Of a stretch of 64,000 bases of DNA, positions 54,201 to 64,000 are shown piece by piece. Position 1 is the stretch's first letter, and the number at the start of each line of letters is the position of its first letter. The position numbers and the translations under genes were made by a program. A model generated the notes under the pieces. The model worked only from the letters and a program-made list of their open reading frames with translations, did no database searches and was not told where the DNA came from. This stretch comes from Patiria miniata (lineage: Eukaryota; Echinodermata; Asteroidea; Valvatida; Asterinidae). The stretch is taken from assembly GCF_015706575.1 (NCBI RefSeq), contig NW_024037069.1:44771553-44835552 (forward strand), read 5' to 3'.

Positions 54201-56900
54201 CTAATAAGCTGTATATTTTTGTGTGATGCTTTTGGACGCGGATTTGGAACTGAATACAATACAGATAATCAGTGTTTTTTTTTCGAGAAGACGATGTACA
54301 TTTGTGCCTGCTCCGTCTTTAACAATTTTGAATGAGTAGTAGAACTGAACTGCATGCAGGCTAGCGCAATGTGGCCTAACGGTTTTTCTGGTTGAGGCAA
54401 GGTCTTGAATCCCGGGACATACCGTTATTTCGTTTTACCGTTTTGGATTTCCTCAAACAGTAAACGCATTGTTGACCGTTTTTTCGTTTTACAGTTTTGT
54501 AAAACGGTCGAACGGTATTAGGTCACAAAAAAACAATGACCTTTTTGTTGTTTTTCTTAATTGTAAAAAGCGATAAACGGTTAGTTGCTTTATTTCAGAG
54601 TGTTGTTTTACAAGAACATGACAATGAAAAAACGGTCAGAAGTCCTGTCGACCATTTTTTAGGTTTGTCAATCAAGCAATATAGTACCTTGGAATTTTAA
54701 CGTGTCCTTGGGATGGAGTCACTGCCTGGGAATTCCGAAAAGTGGGGCAACCATGTCACAAGGAGTCTGGCTTGCCAGAATACTATCGTCATTTGACCGT
54801 TGACAACCAGTGGCCCTCCTTACATTTATGTCGCTCTCACAACAAAATTTCCGTATATTGGCTATTGAAGAGCCGCGCCTAACTCCAATTTCCTATAACT
54901 TATCTGAAACTTCTTTAACGTCTTTCCCTGCTGTATTCACTCCGAAATTTCCCTCTTGAAATTTTCAAGCGCCATTTTTGCTTGCAATACAAGTTTTAAG
55001 CCCCACCAACTAATAAAAATCGAAGTAGATGTGGGACAGGGTCACGCCAAGAATCACACCACGCACTGATATTATACCGATAACTACCGTAACACGTGCA
55101 CGCGGTAGTCGGTATGGTCCCGGTCCCCCAGTCCTCCACCTCCCTTGCCCACCGCCACAAAATGCGCCACTGACTGTTAACTATATACTGATGATCGTGG
55201 GACTGCATAGGAAATAAGGGTTTTTTTACTTGTTTGCGTTATCCCCGCATTTTCCACTGCATGGGGATTTTCTAAGTTTTATTTCAAAAAAATTTTATAC
55301 GATTTTGGATAAATTTTGATGTGTTTTGTTAAATTTTAACTTATATTCAAACTGTATCATCATTGTGTGGAAAATGCAAATAAATCAAATCAAATCAAAT
55401 TAAATCATGTGTATGTATATGCATAATGGTGATGTAGTTATGCAATGAGGGTCCCAAATATTCGGAGTAGGGTCAAGGTTTGAACTTGGTGGTACCATAA
55501 TGGTTCAGCCATGTTAATCACCGTGGAAGACGCGTCAACATGTACCCCTGCACATAAAATTCATCCTGGAATAGGACTATTTTCTGAAAAGTTAGACTCG
55601 GAAAGTGTGTATAGAACAGTGTAGCAACGTTTGCGTAATGATGCACTGTAATAAGAAAACATCTTTTTTTGGTTTGTTCATTGTTCTGAAAACCTGCAGC
55701 ACTTGATGATGAATCAAACTCCGATTGGGTACCAACTCAAAAGATGGGTCACAATCGTCAAGATTTTGTTTTGTTTTCCAGAGCAATAATAACCTCACAC
55801 ATTAAAGAAACTGTGCCATAACTTTCATGTTCACTTCTTTTCAGTTCTATATTTGTATTTAAGTCATTCCATGTTGTGAGAAACTTTCATTTGTAAGGGT
55901 TTCTTTCTTATTGGAAATTGTGAGTGGTTCAAGTATTGTAGTGTTTCAGTTTACCTCAGCATGTTTGTAATACTAAATGCAGCATTTGTTTTAGGTTCAT
56001 GTCCATTAAAAATTTCCCATAGAGTCAAGAAAAATATAGCCAAAAACGACTTTTTACCCAACCACCCCTCCCCATAAATCCCCATAATGGCTTAGAAATA
56101 GGTATTGCATTGACAGTATAAACCCTTAGTAGGAAACCCCTCCCCCACCCCCACCCCCTCTCCCAAAAAGGACGCCTGATTTGTGACGAAGTCTTTTGAT
56201 AATGTGTTTACACTTGAAACATACTTCGAAAACTCCCTGTTTCGAAAAGACAGTACAGGTAACCAGTTAATTATGTAGTCAGGCACCTTTACTCCGCCTT
56301 TACTTAGTACATTATATTGCCCGTGTGGAGCAGGGTACTTGACATACGAAACTGCCCGTGTGCTGAGTGTTGCGGCGCGTGATTAGTCAAAATGCGAGGT
56401 CGTTTGGGGATTTGACTAATGAGGACTGCGTACGCATGACATCGTATGTCATACACGTGCTTTCCAGCGGTGTCATTTTCGTGAGCTGGGCACCCGGAAT
56501 AAACATCATTTTTGTGTGCTCCGACTACCTCGGATATTCAAGAGAACCATAGTTATAAAATAAAGGCAACTTAATAATGTAGCTTTTCATCAAATTGTCA
56601 ACACATTCTGCCCAACTTCGTTTAGTATATGGGAAAAAAGGACAATTTTCACCGACCATAAATTCACTACAACAACGGTCATATTTCCTTCCCCATATTT
56701 CACAAAATAGTCGCTTAAAAACTTAATTAATATCATTTAAACAATTGGGCTATACCAGTTAAAAATTTTATTTCATATAAAATTTTACTTTTAAGGACAC
56801 GTTAAGCGGAAAATGAATTTCATAAATTGATCTCAAGTGTGTTCGTGCATATACGCTGCAAATAAACGAAAACACCGTAGGGCATGCTGCGCGCTGGCTG
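54201..56900. other. AT-rich stretch, probable LINE tail at 55.2-55.4 kb
   Basis: At 55380-55410 the sequence aaatcaaatcaaatcaaatt forms a five-base tandem tail after a T-rich segment, as at the 3' end of some non-LTR elements. Nothing else is recognised. The tttaccgttttg-rich part at 54430-54660 has short repeats of ccgttttt and aaacggt. Confidence 0.4.
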
Positions 56901-56927
56901 AATACCCATCTGAAATTCAAGTATTTG

Positions 56928-57299
56928 TCAGTACCCAGTTCTTTGTACACAAGATGAGAGTTCACAAGGCAGCCATCCGTAAGAAGAGTTTCTTGTACCA
57001 TCTGATGGACCTCCTGACCGAGCGGTGAGATGAGGCAAGTTGGTCTTCATTCCTCCGTCGTAGTCGATGATGCTATGGGGTCTCTCTATGGGCTTGTCGT
57101 TCGGATCACGCAGCAGCTTCCCCGAGTCCCCCATTGCAGCCGTACGTCTGGGGCGATAATTAACGCACTCGACTATCTGTTGAGTTCGTCGGGGAAGACA
57201 TGATCGCAGTACATCGGATAACTGCGCCTTTACGTACATTGTACTTCGGGGCCAGTTTCGCAGAACCAGTTTAAGCACCTCCAATTTTCTGCTAAACAC
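56928..57299 (-). other. Unassigned open frame of 123 codons
   Basis: The frame encodes GDSGKLLRDPNDKPIERPHS and then IIDYDGGMK. It is longer than most chance frames here and looks protein-like, but I cannot assign a family and see no conserved start or splice context. A transposase relic is one possibility. Confidence 0.3.
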
Positions 57300-57429
57300 A
57301 GCAATTATTTACTTAGCACTAACCATAATGTCACGGAAAGAATGTTGCTCCATCGGCTGTGTGAAGCAATTAGCTTACCATATTATATGTGAGATGGGAA
57401 GATATCGACTCAAAAAGGGACACACAATA

Positions 57430-57970
57430 GAGACAGGTTGGAATAGTAAATTTAGACCAAGCTATTTATTTGTTCATGTTCTGTTTGCATTTTGACAATC
57501 GCTTGAAATTAATCTAAATGAAAGCCATAGTTTATTTATTTCCATAGATTGATTTGAATTTGTAAAAAATAAACAACGAAAAAACACGTAACATGTTAAT
57601 TTCCGGTGACCTATTCCCAAAATTCTTTGCGACGCATGTGTTTCCTTTAGGCCTATAAGGGATAAGCCGACCGAGTAAAAAAAAATAGCTTCTCGTCCGG
57701 GATTTTCGAAATAATGAAGGAGGCGGGCGCTGCTTCCCGAGATGGCGGATTTTCCAAGATGGCTTCTTCCTTTTTCTCTACTCTTTTGTGTCCAAAGGAG
57801 ATGTAACTCATTCTACATAGCTACCATTTTGTTGAAAACAAATAGAAGACAATATAAATGTATTTGTAAAATATATTGCAAATAATTATATGAATTTAAA
57901 AAAAACAAGGCGGGCAGGAAAAAAGGAACAGGGCGGGGACGAGAAACTGGTTTATTTTTTTACTTGGCCT
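57430..57970 (+). repeat. Second copy of the LINE 3' segment and adjoining repeat
   Basis: 57430-57600 matches 33320-33480, and 57745-57970 matches 34480-34725, in the same order. The interval between differs. Confidence 0.7.
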
Positions 57971-58064
57971 TAGTAATAACCAGCACGTGATGATGTGGAT
58001 GGGCGACTCTTTCTACTAAATTTGGTTGATTTCCACTTGAACGATAACTAATATATTACTCAAA

Positions 58065-58345
58065 TCGTGGGCAGTGTGGCCTATAGTGTTTAGGGTTCGT
58101 GACTCTGACTCATGATCAGAGGCTCAGGGGTTCGAATCCAGCTGCTGGTCATATGCTGTGTCCTTGGGCAAGCCACCTCACCCCTCTTGCCTCTCTCCAC
58201 CCAGGAGTATAAATGGGTACCGGCATTAGCTGGGAAGTAACCTTCGATGGACTAGCATCCCATCCATAGAAATATTCTCATTCGTTTCATGCCAAGGAAA
58301 CCGGAGATGAACGCCGGCCTGATGGGTCACATTGGCTCGACGGTG
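58065..58345 (+). mobile_element. tRNA-derived SINE, copy 2
   Basis: Box A lies near agtgtggcctatagtgttta and box B ggttcgaatcc at 58129-58139, with the same body as copy 1 (tgtccttgggcaagccacct) ending near cacattggctcg. It is read into the 3' side of the microseminoprotein gene, on the opposite strand. Confidence 0.75.
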
Positions 58346-58457
58346 ACAGATGTCACTCTTACTTACATAAAGCACTCTTTAAAAACAAAGACAGCGTTCT
58401 TTTTTTGTAGGTTTTTAAGCATCTAAAGCTGATATTCTATAGCTGCTGTGTCTTATC

Positions 58458-59568
58458 TTAACCCGACCAGGCGTTGACGGGGCATTCCCGCCTTGGGTTC
58501 CTCCGTTTCACCACTTTGTATGTACACGCGTCCTCGTCTAGTGTCCTGACGCACTTTTTGTGGTTATAACCGACTGGGATTGGGACGCTGAAAGAACAAA
58601 CAAAAATCAGTCAAAGGTAACACAGAAAAGATTCACCGCCTTGCAGTATGAAAGATTAAGAAATGTCATCCCCGTTGATTGACAAACGGACCAACAGACC
58701 AATAAAACATTTTGGCGGCCGGGCTTTCTCATCCCGACATGAGCCAATCACGTTGCAACCTGATGCTCAGGTCAAACATTTGTTTGTTATTCTTCATTAA
58801 TTCAGACAGCACAATGTTTTCATATATTATTCAATTCAATTTGAATTTAACATCCATACTCATGGCCGTTACATGGTTCTGATCCCCGTAAAAACAAAGT
58901 ATTATAGAAAACAAAATCAACCACACGTAAAAGTCCTATACCTGGCGGCTCGGAGTTGCCAATGACCTTTATACGCGAGGCTTGCACGGTCTAATAGCCA
59001 TGTACAGAACTGTGTATAGCTTTCCATGAAAAAGCTAGATGGTAAAAAGAAAAATCATTTGATTCCAAAAGAAATCTTACTTGAAGCAGCAGCTGACTGA
59101 TTTACCACTGCTCATGCAAGTGCAGTCGTAACACTTTGTCGAAGCACCAGGAATCTCGCCATAAAATGGGCCTGGTTCGCACTTCACTGAAAATAAGAAC
59201 ATAAAGATGACATTTTGACCCTCAAGGTGTCGATGAGTGAAAATGTAGTTCAAGTGAAGACTAGATTTTAAGTGACTTGCACAACGCCGCGCAGACTAGC
59301 TTAAGTATATAAATAAACTCTTGGTGGCAGCACAAGATGTATTTTCCATTGCGCATGCTCACGATGTAAGCATTTGTTTCCGTTTTGGTCCAAAAATATA
59401 ATTTGATGATGCATTATAATTATCTTCATTAATCAATGTTCATAAACCATAAAGTTGTCCACAGCGTTCTAAATAATGTAGTGATTTACTTTTAGCGAAG
59501 TAGCACGACGCATTGGCTCCTGCCACGAGAAGCATGGTGCACACGATGACCACACCTAGCTTCGCCAT
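58458..59568 (-). CDS. Beta-microseminoprotein (MSMB/PSP94) family secreted protein
   Basis: Coding exons are 59568-59490, 59186-59081 and 58587-58458. They give 315 nt and 104 residues, close to vertebrate MSMB (about 114 with signal). Junctions are GT-AG, phases 1 and 2. Residues 1-20 are a signal peptide ending AGANA, followed directly by SCYF as in MSMB. The mature chain has ten cysteines (22, 29, 45, 48, 50, 59, 60, 74, 83, 97), the number known for PSP94. They sit in the family order CYDCTC, SVSCCF, VPIPVGYN, ACTYKVV, NPRREC and a final VNAW. It is a small extracellular protein with five likely disulfides; the role in invertebrates is not established and may be in immunity or reproduction. 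The ATG exon begins after an acceptor, so the gene has a non-coding first exon, placed at 61995-62095. The intron lengths are normal. No polyadenylation signal was found. Confidence 0.9.
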
Positions 59569-60395
59569 TACACCTGAAACAAACAGATACAAAAACATGA
59601 CACCAATTCAGTTTATCGTGAAGAATCGTACTATCTAAAAAAGTACGGCTCCCACTTCGCTTTGCAGGCCAGAGAGGGTCAGGCTAGACCATTTTCTACC
59701 TGTTTTCAAGGGCGGATCCAGAACCAAAACTGGGGGGCATTGTTTTAAGAAGGGGAAGGGGATAAAGAATTAGGTATCGTGCGAAATTCCACCTTGTAAT
59801 ATTGAAACTAAAAGGTATGTGTGGCTCATGGCTTGTGAGGGAGATAGGCAACGTTTTAATTTAAATTTATAAATACCTACGACAGTTAACCCATTCCTAT
59901 TCGTCGAGAACCCGTTACGTGGCCGGTTTTAAACGGTTGTAAAAGACCGGCTGGCAGGTCTTAAAACTTTTCCAGTGTCACATGAAATTTGCACTCCTAT
60001 GAATATTATATTATGAATATATTTTGGCTTTACCATAATATAGCTAGAGGGGTGTTTCGAAAATCATGAAGTAAAATTGTTGAACAAAATCGTTGGAAAT
60101 ATATAATTTTCACTTGTTTGACTTCTGGACCGAAAAGGTTAGATTTTTCGGCTCGAGTAATTATCAGCATCCAGACTCCAACCGGTCTTAAACAGAGTGT
60201 TTAAAACCGGCCAAGCCTTTGTTCCCTTATTAAAAATCGTTTGGGGGATGGCCGTCCACACACCACACAAATATTGGAATTTGTATCCTTGTGAAGTCAT
60301 GTCTTTGTTCTCCTGTACTAAAATTTTAAAGTTTGAAAGGGTAGTTACAAAATGCTCCTAAAATTTCCTGTGCTGAATTTCGGACTTAATATCCC

Positions 60396-60650
60396 TTAGG
60401 CCAAAAAAAGTCTCCGGTTTCTGGTATGCGCGTGCGTCGCCTTAGCCATGCGCGTCGGCAATTTTTTTTTTTTTTTCCAATGTAAGGTGATGTCTCAAAA
60501 CCGCCAAACTCTCTGTTTTGACTGGAATCCTGCTGCTGCACAATTTTGACGTGTTTTTAGAGGGGGGTTACGATCGAGTATAAGCTTAATGTGGCCTCTC
60601 TGGATTCCCATATATTTTGCACTAAATTTAGTTGGGCACCATTTGCAGAC
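60396..60650 (-). mobile_element. GGCCAAAAA MITE (Harbinger-like), copy 3, truncated
   Basis: It starts GGCCAAAAAAAGTCTCCGG at 60399 after a TTA and reads as the reverse of copies 1 and 2 (cgcgtcggcaattttt; gggcaccatttgcagac). It stops at about 60650 without the second end. It lies in the first intron of the microseminoprotein gene. Confidence 0.75.
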
Positions 60651-61990
60651 TGTGTTGTAATGTTGTAATTTTGTAATTTTGCGTCTGGAAGCCAGACTGA
60701 CGGAGCGATGGTTGTGTATCTGGAACCTGTAAACACTTTTAATTAGCTCAATATGCTTCTCAAGCCTTATGACCTTACTGAGGTCACCTCAAGCTGCACT
60801 CTGATGATATTTTGAGAGTTTTAAAGGGGATCGACTCGTCAGCTGCAACATCAGCCGAAATTTGAAGAGAAAAAAGTCAATCCCGGGATTTTATAGGACT
60901 TGAAATTCAAAAACTATCAAGTGAGGAAACGGGATAAAATTGATGTTTTCTGGGAAAGTAATTACATTGGGGAGTTCTTTCATTAAGGGGAGGAATTTCG
61001 GGGATTCAGTAATGCAATTTTTATGAGCATATAGCGAGGAACATGTGGCGTCGGTTTACACCTGACCGAGTTCGCCCACTAAAGCCGGCGATGCGCAAAA
61101 CAAATTAAACACAGTTCATTGATTTAAATGGTTATGTTGGAATTCATTATTACACCGGTTGTTCACATAATATCAACATCCTCTGAACCTTCATTTTCAG
61201 GACGTGAACGGCACTTCACTTCAGCAATTATTTGAGATGATTTTGATTAATTTTTTTAAAATGGTTAAGAAATATGTGTGAATAATTGTCTCTTATATAA
61301 ACAGAGCTGGAGACCTACCCTCATATTACAAAGACGGTAAATGATCTCCTCGACTTGTTGTTTCATTGGTCGCTAGGTACAGTTATATGATTCATATGTG
61401 AAAATAATTCCTGCTTATGTAGCAGAAAATTCCGTGCTTACGGTTAGCGTTTTTCACGGGTTAGCGATGAATTTTGGCTTATGCACATAGCCCTTTGCGT
61501 ATCCCGTAACTGAGGATTCTTTACTTACATGGTTAGCATAGAATTTACAGAGATCAGTGCTGAGTGGTGCTAAATGTAACAGAATTCTGCCCCTACGGTC
61601 ACATTAAATACTAGCAGCGCTAAGAACTGTTTTTTTTTCGCTAACCCAGTAAGCACAGAATCCTTTAGTTACAAGACGTAACGTCTAAAATGGGGGGAAA
61701 GGTATCGTACTCAGTAGCCTTTGTACAATAATTAAAGTACGACGTTCTTACTATTTTTTTCTAAGTTTTAGACATTAAAATACATATAGGCAAACCCCCG
61801 CAAACCTTGCATTTGGATTCTTTGTCTCGACAATTAGGCCTATACTTCCAATCTTAAAAATATCCTACAATTTCTTTTAAAAATCAAATGCAAAGCAAAA
61901 GAAAATTTGCTTCTTAAAAAAAAAAAATTGGTAGTTTTTTTTATACACAACAGAACAGATTTATTGCAATCACTATCATGTACCAGTGCC
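60651..61990. other. Intron sequence of the microseminoprotein gene
   Basis: AT-rich, without exons or ordered repeats that I can recognise. Short tracts such as the aaccgg/ttcgg variants near 60180 do not form a clear element. Confidence 0.4.
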
Positions 61991-61994
61991 TTAC

Positions 61995-62095
61995 CTTTTG
62001 TTGAAATCAGATGATGTCCAAATATATCAGCCAAAAAAAAAGCTCGGCAGCTATGTTTCAGTTCGTCCTCCTTGTCCGCTTCCTACTCTATCTGT
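61995..62095 (-). promoter_or_regulatory. Non-coding first exon of the microseminoprotein gene
   Basis: On the minus strand the sequence from about 62095 ends at a strong donor, AAAAG|GTAAGG (61994). The next acceptor on the strand is that of the ATG exon (TTTCAG|GTGTAATG at 59574). There is no long frame; one short upstream frame (ATGCATGAAC, stop after five codons) is present. The start is inferred from the TATA box about 30 bases before. Confidence 0.65.
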
Positions 62096-62118
62096 TCATG
62101 CATAAACCACCAACGACA

Positions 62119-62130
62119 CCTTTATATATG
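62119..62130 (-). promoter_or_regulatory. TATA box (CATATATAAAGG) of the microseminoprotein gene
   Basis: The minus strand reads CATATATAAAGG, about 25-30 bases upstream of the proposed first exon. It is the best core promoter signal in the window. Confidence 0.6.
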
Positions 62131-62134
62131 ACAC

Positions 62135-62797
62135 ATCCGTCACATGATCAAATTTGTTAATCTTTTTTTTTATATTAATGAAACCAAAGTTCGGTGTCAC
62201 AATTAAGGCAACATTGCAGTCTGGTCCCACGGGATTAAACAGTCACGCCAGGGCGCCCTCGCGTGAACTCGTGTATCCCAGCGATGCAGACGTAAACTCA
62301 ACGACAGATGTTGCTCTATGCTCTCACAAGATTTTTCATTAATCACAAACGAACAGTCATTTATCTTACACACCCATCTTAATTGGGTTCGTCTGCCTGT
62401 GGCTTTGGCCGCCTCAATAAAAACGTCAAAGTCGATTGTCATTCCTGTACCTTCACAGCCACCTATTTTATTTCAATTAGACAGATGCTGCTGTTTATTA
62501 GCCTGAATTAATAACATTTCACTCCATGGATGGTGGGTTATGTTGGCTTCTAAATGCCAAATGATGCAAAATTGAGTGCTGCATTTTGTGGAATGTGGTA
62601 AAAGTAAATTGAGAAGAAATTGGAAAAAGTCTAGCTGTCTACATATAATTTCAAACACCTGTGAAATCAATCATAAACAACTGGGAACAAGATTATGTTT
62701 AAAGCATAATGTACAAAATGTACAGTCATTGTGGAAACATCATGCAAAACTATTTAAAGTATTGGCCGCATTAGCATAAATGTAGGCCTACTGGGAC
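62135..62797. other. Upstream flank of the microseminoprotein gene
   Basis: No exons or repeats recognised. It should hold further regulatory sites, but none could be named from sequence alone. Confidence 0.35.
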
Positions 62798-63027
62798 GAA
62801 GTATTCAGTGGCGTAGCCACGGGGGTCGTGGGGGGCGACAGCCCCCCCCCCCATGAAACCTTGAAACCCCCCAGTCGCCCCCCCCCCTGAGATTTTGAGT
62901 TTCTAAAAAAAATTATCATTGATCAACATGACGCCCCCCCCCCCCCATTCAATGTTACAGCCCCCCCCCCCCCCCCCCCCCCCCCCACTGAAAAATTCCT
63001 GGCTACGCCACAGTAACTGGAAGTATT
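62798..63027. mobile_element. hAT-like MITE, CAGTGGCGTAGCC ends, with perfect 8-bp duplication
   Basis: The element starts CAGTGGCGTAGCCACGG at 62806 and ends GGCTACGCCAC near 63011, then AGTAACTG before the flank. The octamer GAAGTATT occurs at 62798-62805 and again at 63020-63027. The interior is mainly C runs (up to about 28). CAGTGGCGTAG ends and an 8-bp duplication are typical of hAT elements. The extra five bases in the right terminus look like a later insertion. Confidence 0.85.
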
Positions 63028-63544
63028 CAAATATGAATGTTTAGTTGGCGTGACTAGTTGCTTTTGGCCGTGTTCGAATAGCTTGGCTGGGGTCGTAAGT
63101 GAGACCAGTGGGGGGGGGGGGGTGCAGAGTGGCAGAATTCGACGGGAAAAGCAGATTTTCATAGTAGACTCGGGACTCTGATAGAAGCAAAATCTGGACT
63201 GCGAAAATGGATTTTGAATGCAAAATCGGAAAAATCGTTAAAATCGTCATGCCGTCGGCAAAATCGTGGATGGAGAGCGCCACTGATTGTTCGATAGTGA
63301 GCATAATCATCCGCTTTGAACAGCGCCCATATTTGAAGATGGTGTCTAGACTGCCCCCGCCCCACCTTTACGGGGGCCGGGTTACCTGTCCACCTTTTGG
63401 CATCAATGCTCTGTCAGCAAATTGGTTGCCCCCCCCCAAGCGGCCAGCCGGCCCGCCCCATTCAAAGTGGTCTCAGCGGCATTCGATCCTAATACTGGAC
63501 TTTTGCAATATACCCAGTTACACGACTGAATGACACCTTTTTTT

Positions 63545-63890
63545 TCTAGCCACAGGGTGAGAGAGAAAAAAATAAACCCAAACCAAAGAACATATTTTTT
63601 TTTAAAGAAAATGTGGCACTGAAAATAATTTTGTAAGCCAATTAAAATAATAAATAAAAAAAGGAACTTCAATTGCTCAATCCGTTCAAAATATTTATAC
63701 CACTAATTAAACAAAATGACCCTTAAATCTGTTTCGTGCAATGTGATTTCAAGAATTGTCGTTACAATCGTCTTCAAACATCACCAGCGATAAAACCCTC
63801 AGTTTAAAATTTAAAAACATTCAACAGAGTCCTTTTGAAGTCCCGTCTTTAAAGAATAGTATTTTTTTTTTCATCTGAAAATAGTTTAGT
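63545..63890. mobile_element. CAGGGTGAG mariner-like family, shorter copy
   Basis: It starts cacagggtgagagagaaaaa and has gtggcactgaaaataatttt, like the left part of the element at 26.9 kb. It then carries the inverse of that element's inner right part (gacgg-cttc, atcaccagcgataaaac, 63780-63850). No right end is seen, so it may be internally deleted or truncated. Confidence 0.6.
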
Positions 63891-64000
63891 ACATGACCGG
63901 TAATAATTATTGTGCTACATTTCTTTAAATATGACTCCGTACGTAGGGAGGTAAGGGAGGTAAGGGAGTCCACTGTGCTTGATTAAGATAAATATTTTGT

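Overview
The window is nuclear DNA from an animal, most likely a marine invertebrate deuterostome, with an echinoderm favoured. Three short multi-exon genes with GT-AG introns sit in about 60 kb of AT-rich sequence packed with transposon debris. A ten-cysteine beta-microseminoprotein gene points to a deuterostome. The many short palindromes of the taggccta type and the foldback elements with tandem-repeat arms, like the TU elements described from sea urchin, fit an echinoderm. This is inference; no species is identified.

Layout. 0.5-1.1 kb: first two exons of a secreted protein on the minus strand, possibly with a farnesoic-acid-O-methyltransferase-type domain. 1.2-6.3 kb: foldback MITEs. 7.3-11.1 kb: complete four-exon monocarboxylate-transporter-like (SLC16) gene on the plus strand. 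11.3-22 kb: nested MITEs, two tRNA-related relics and copy A of a large duplicated segment. 22.2-24.4 kb: a single-exon 271-residue ORF of unknown function on the minus strand, and a truncated protein kinase piece on the plus strand. 24.4-38.6 kb: foldback elements, hAT-, Harbinger- and mariner-like MITEs, SINEs and LINE ends, with no host gene recognised. 38.7-42.9 kb: copy B of the duplicated segment. 43.3-47.7 kb: complete six-coding-exon opine dehydrogenase gene on the minus strand, with a possible 5' UTR exon near 54.1 kb. 48-58.3 kb: more repeats. 58.4-62.1 kb: complete beta-microseminoprotein-like gene on the minus strand with a TATA box and non-coding first exon. 62.1-64 kb: repeats.

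The genes look unrelated: a membrane transporter, a cytosolic NADH-recycling enzyme and a small secreted protein. There is no operon or cluster logic. Lactate/pyruvate-type transport and opine formation both touch anaerobic pyruvate metabolism, but nothing in the sequence links them.

The most unusual content is a set of foldback elements whose inverted arms are themselves tandem minisatellites: 7.8-8.4, 24.5-25.2, 31.6-32.7, 35.1-35.6, 44.3-45.0 and 52.4-53.3 kb. One lies complete inside an intron of the opine dehydrogenase gene. Several nested insertions can be read against an empty relative within this same window, which gives target-site and age information.
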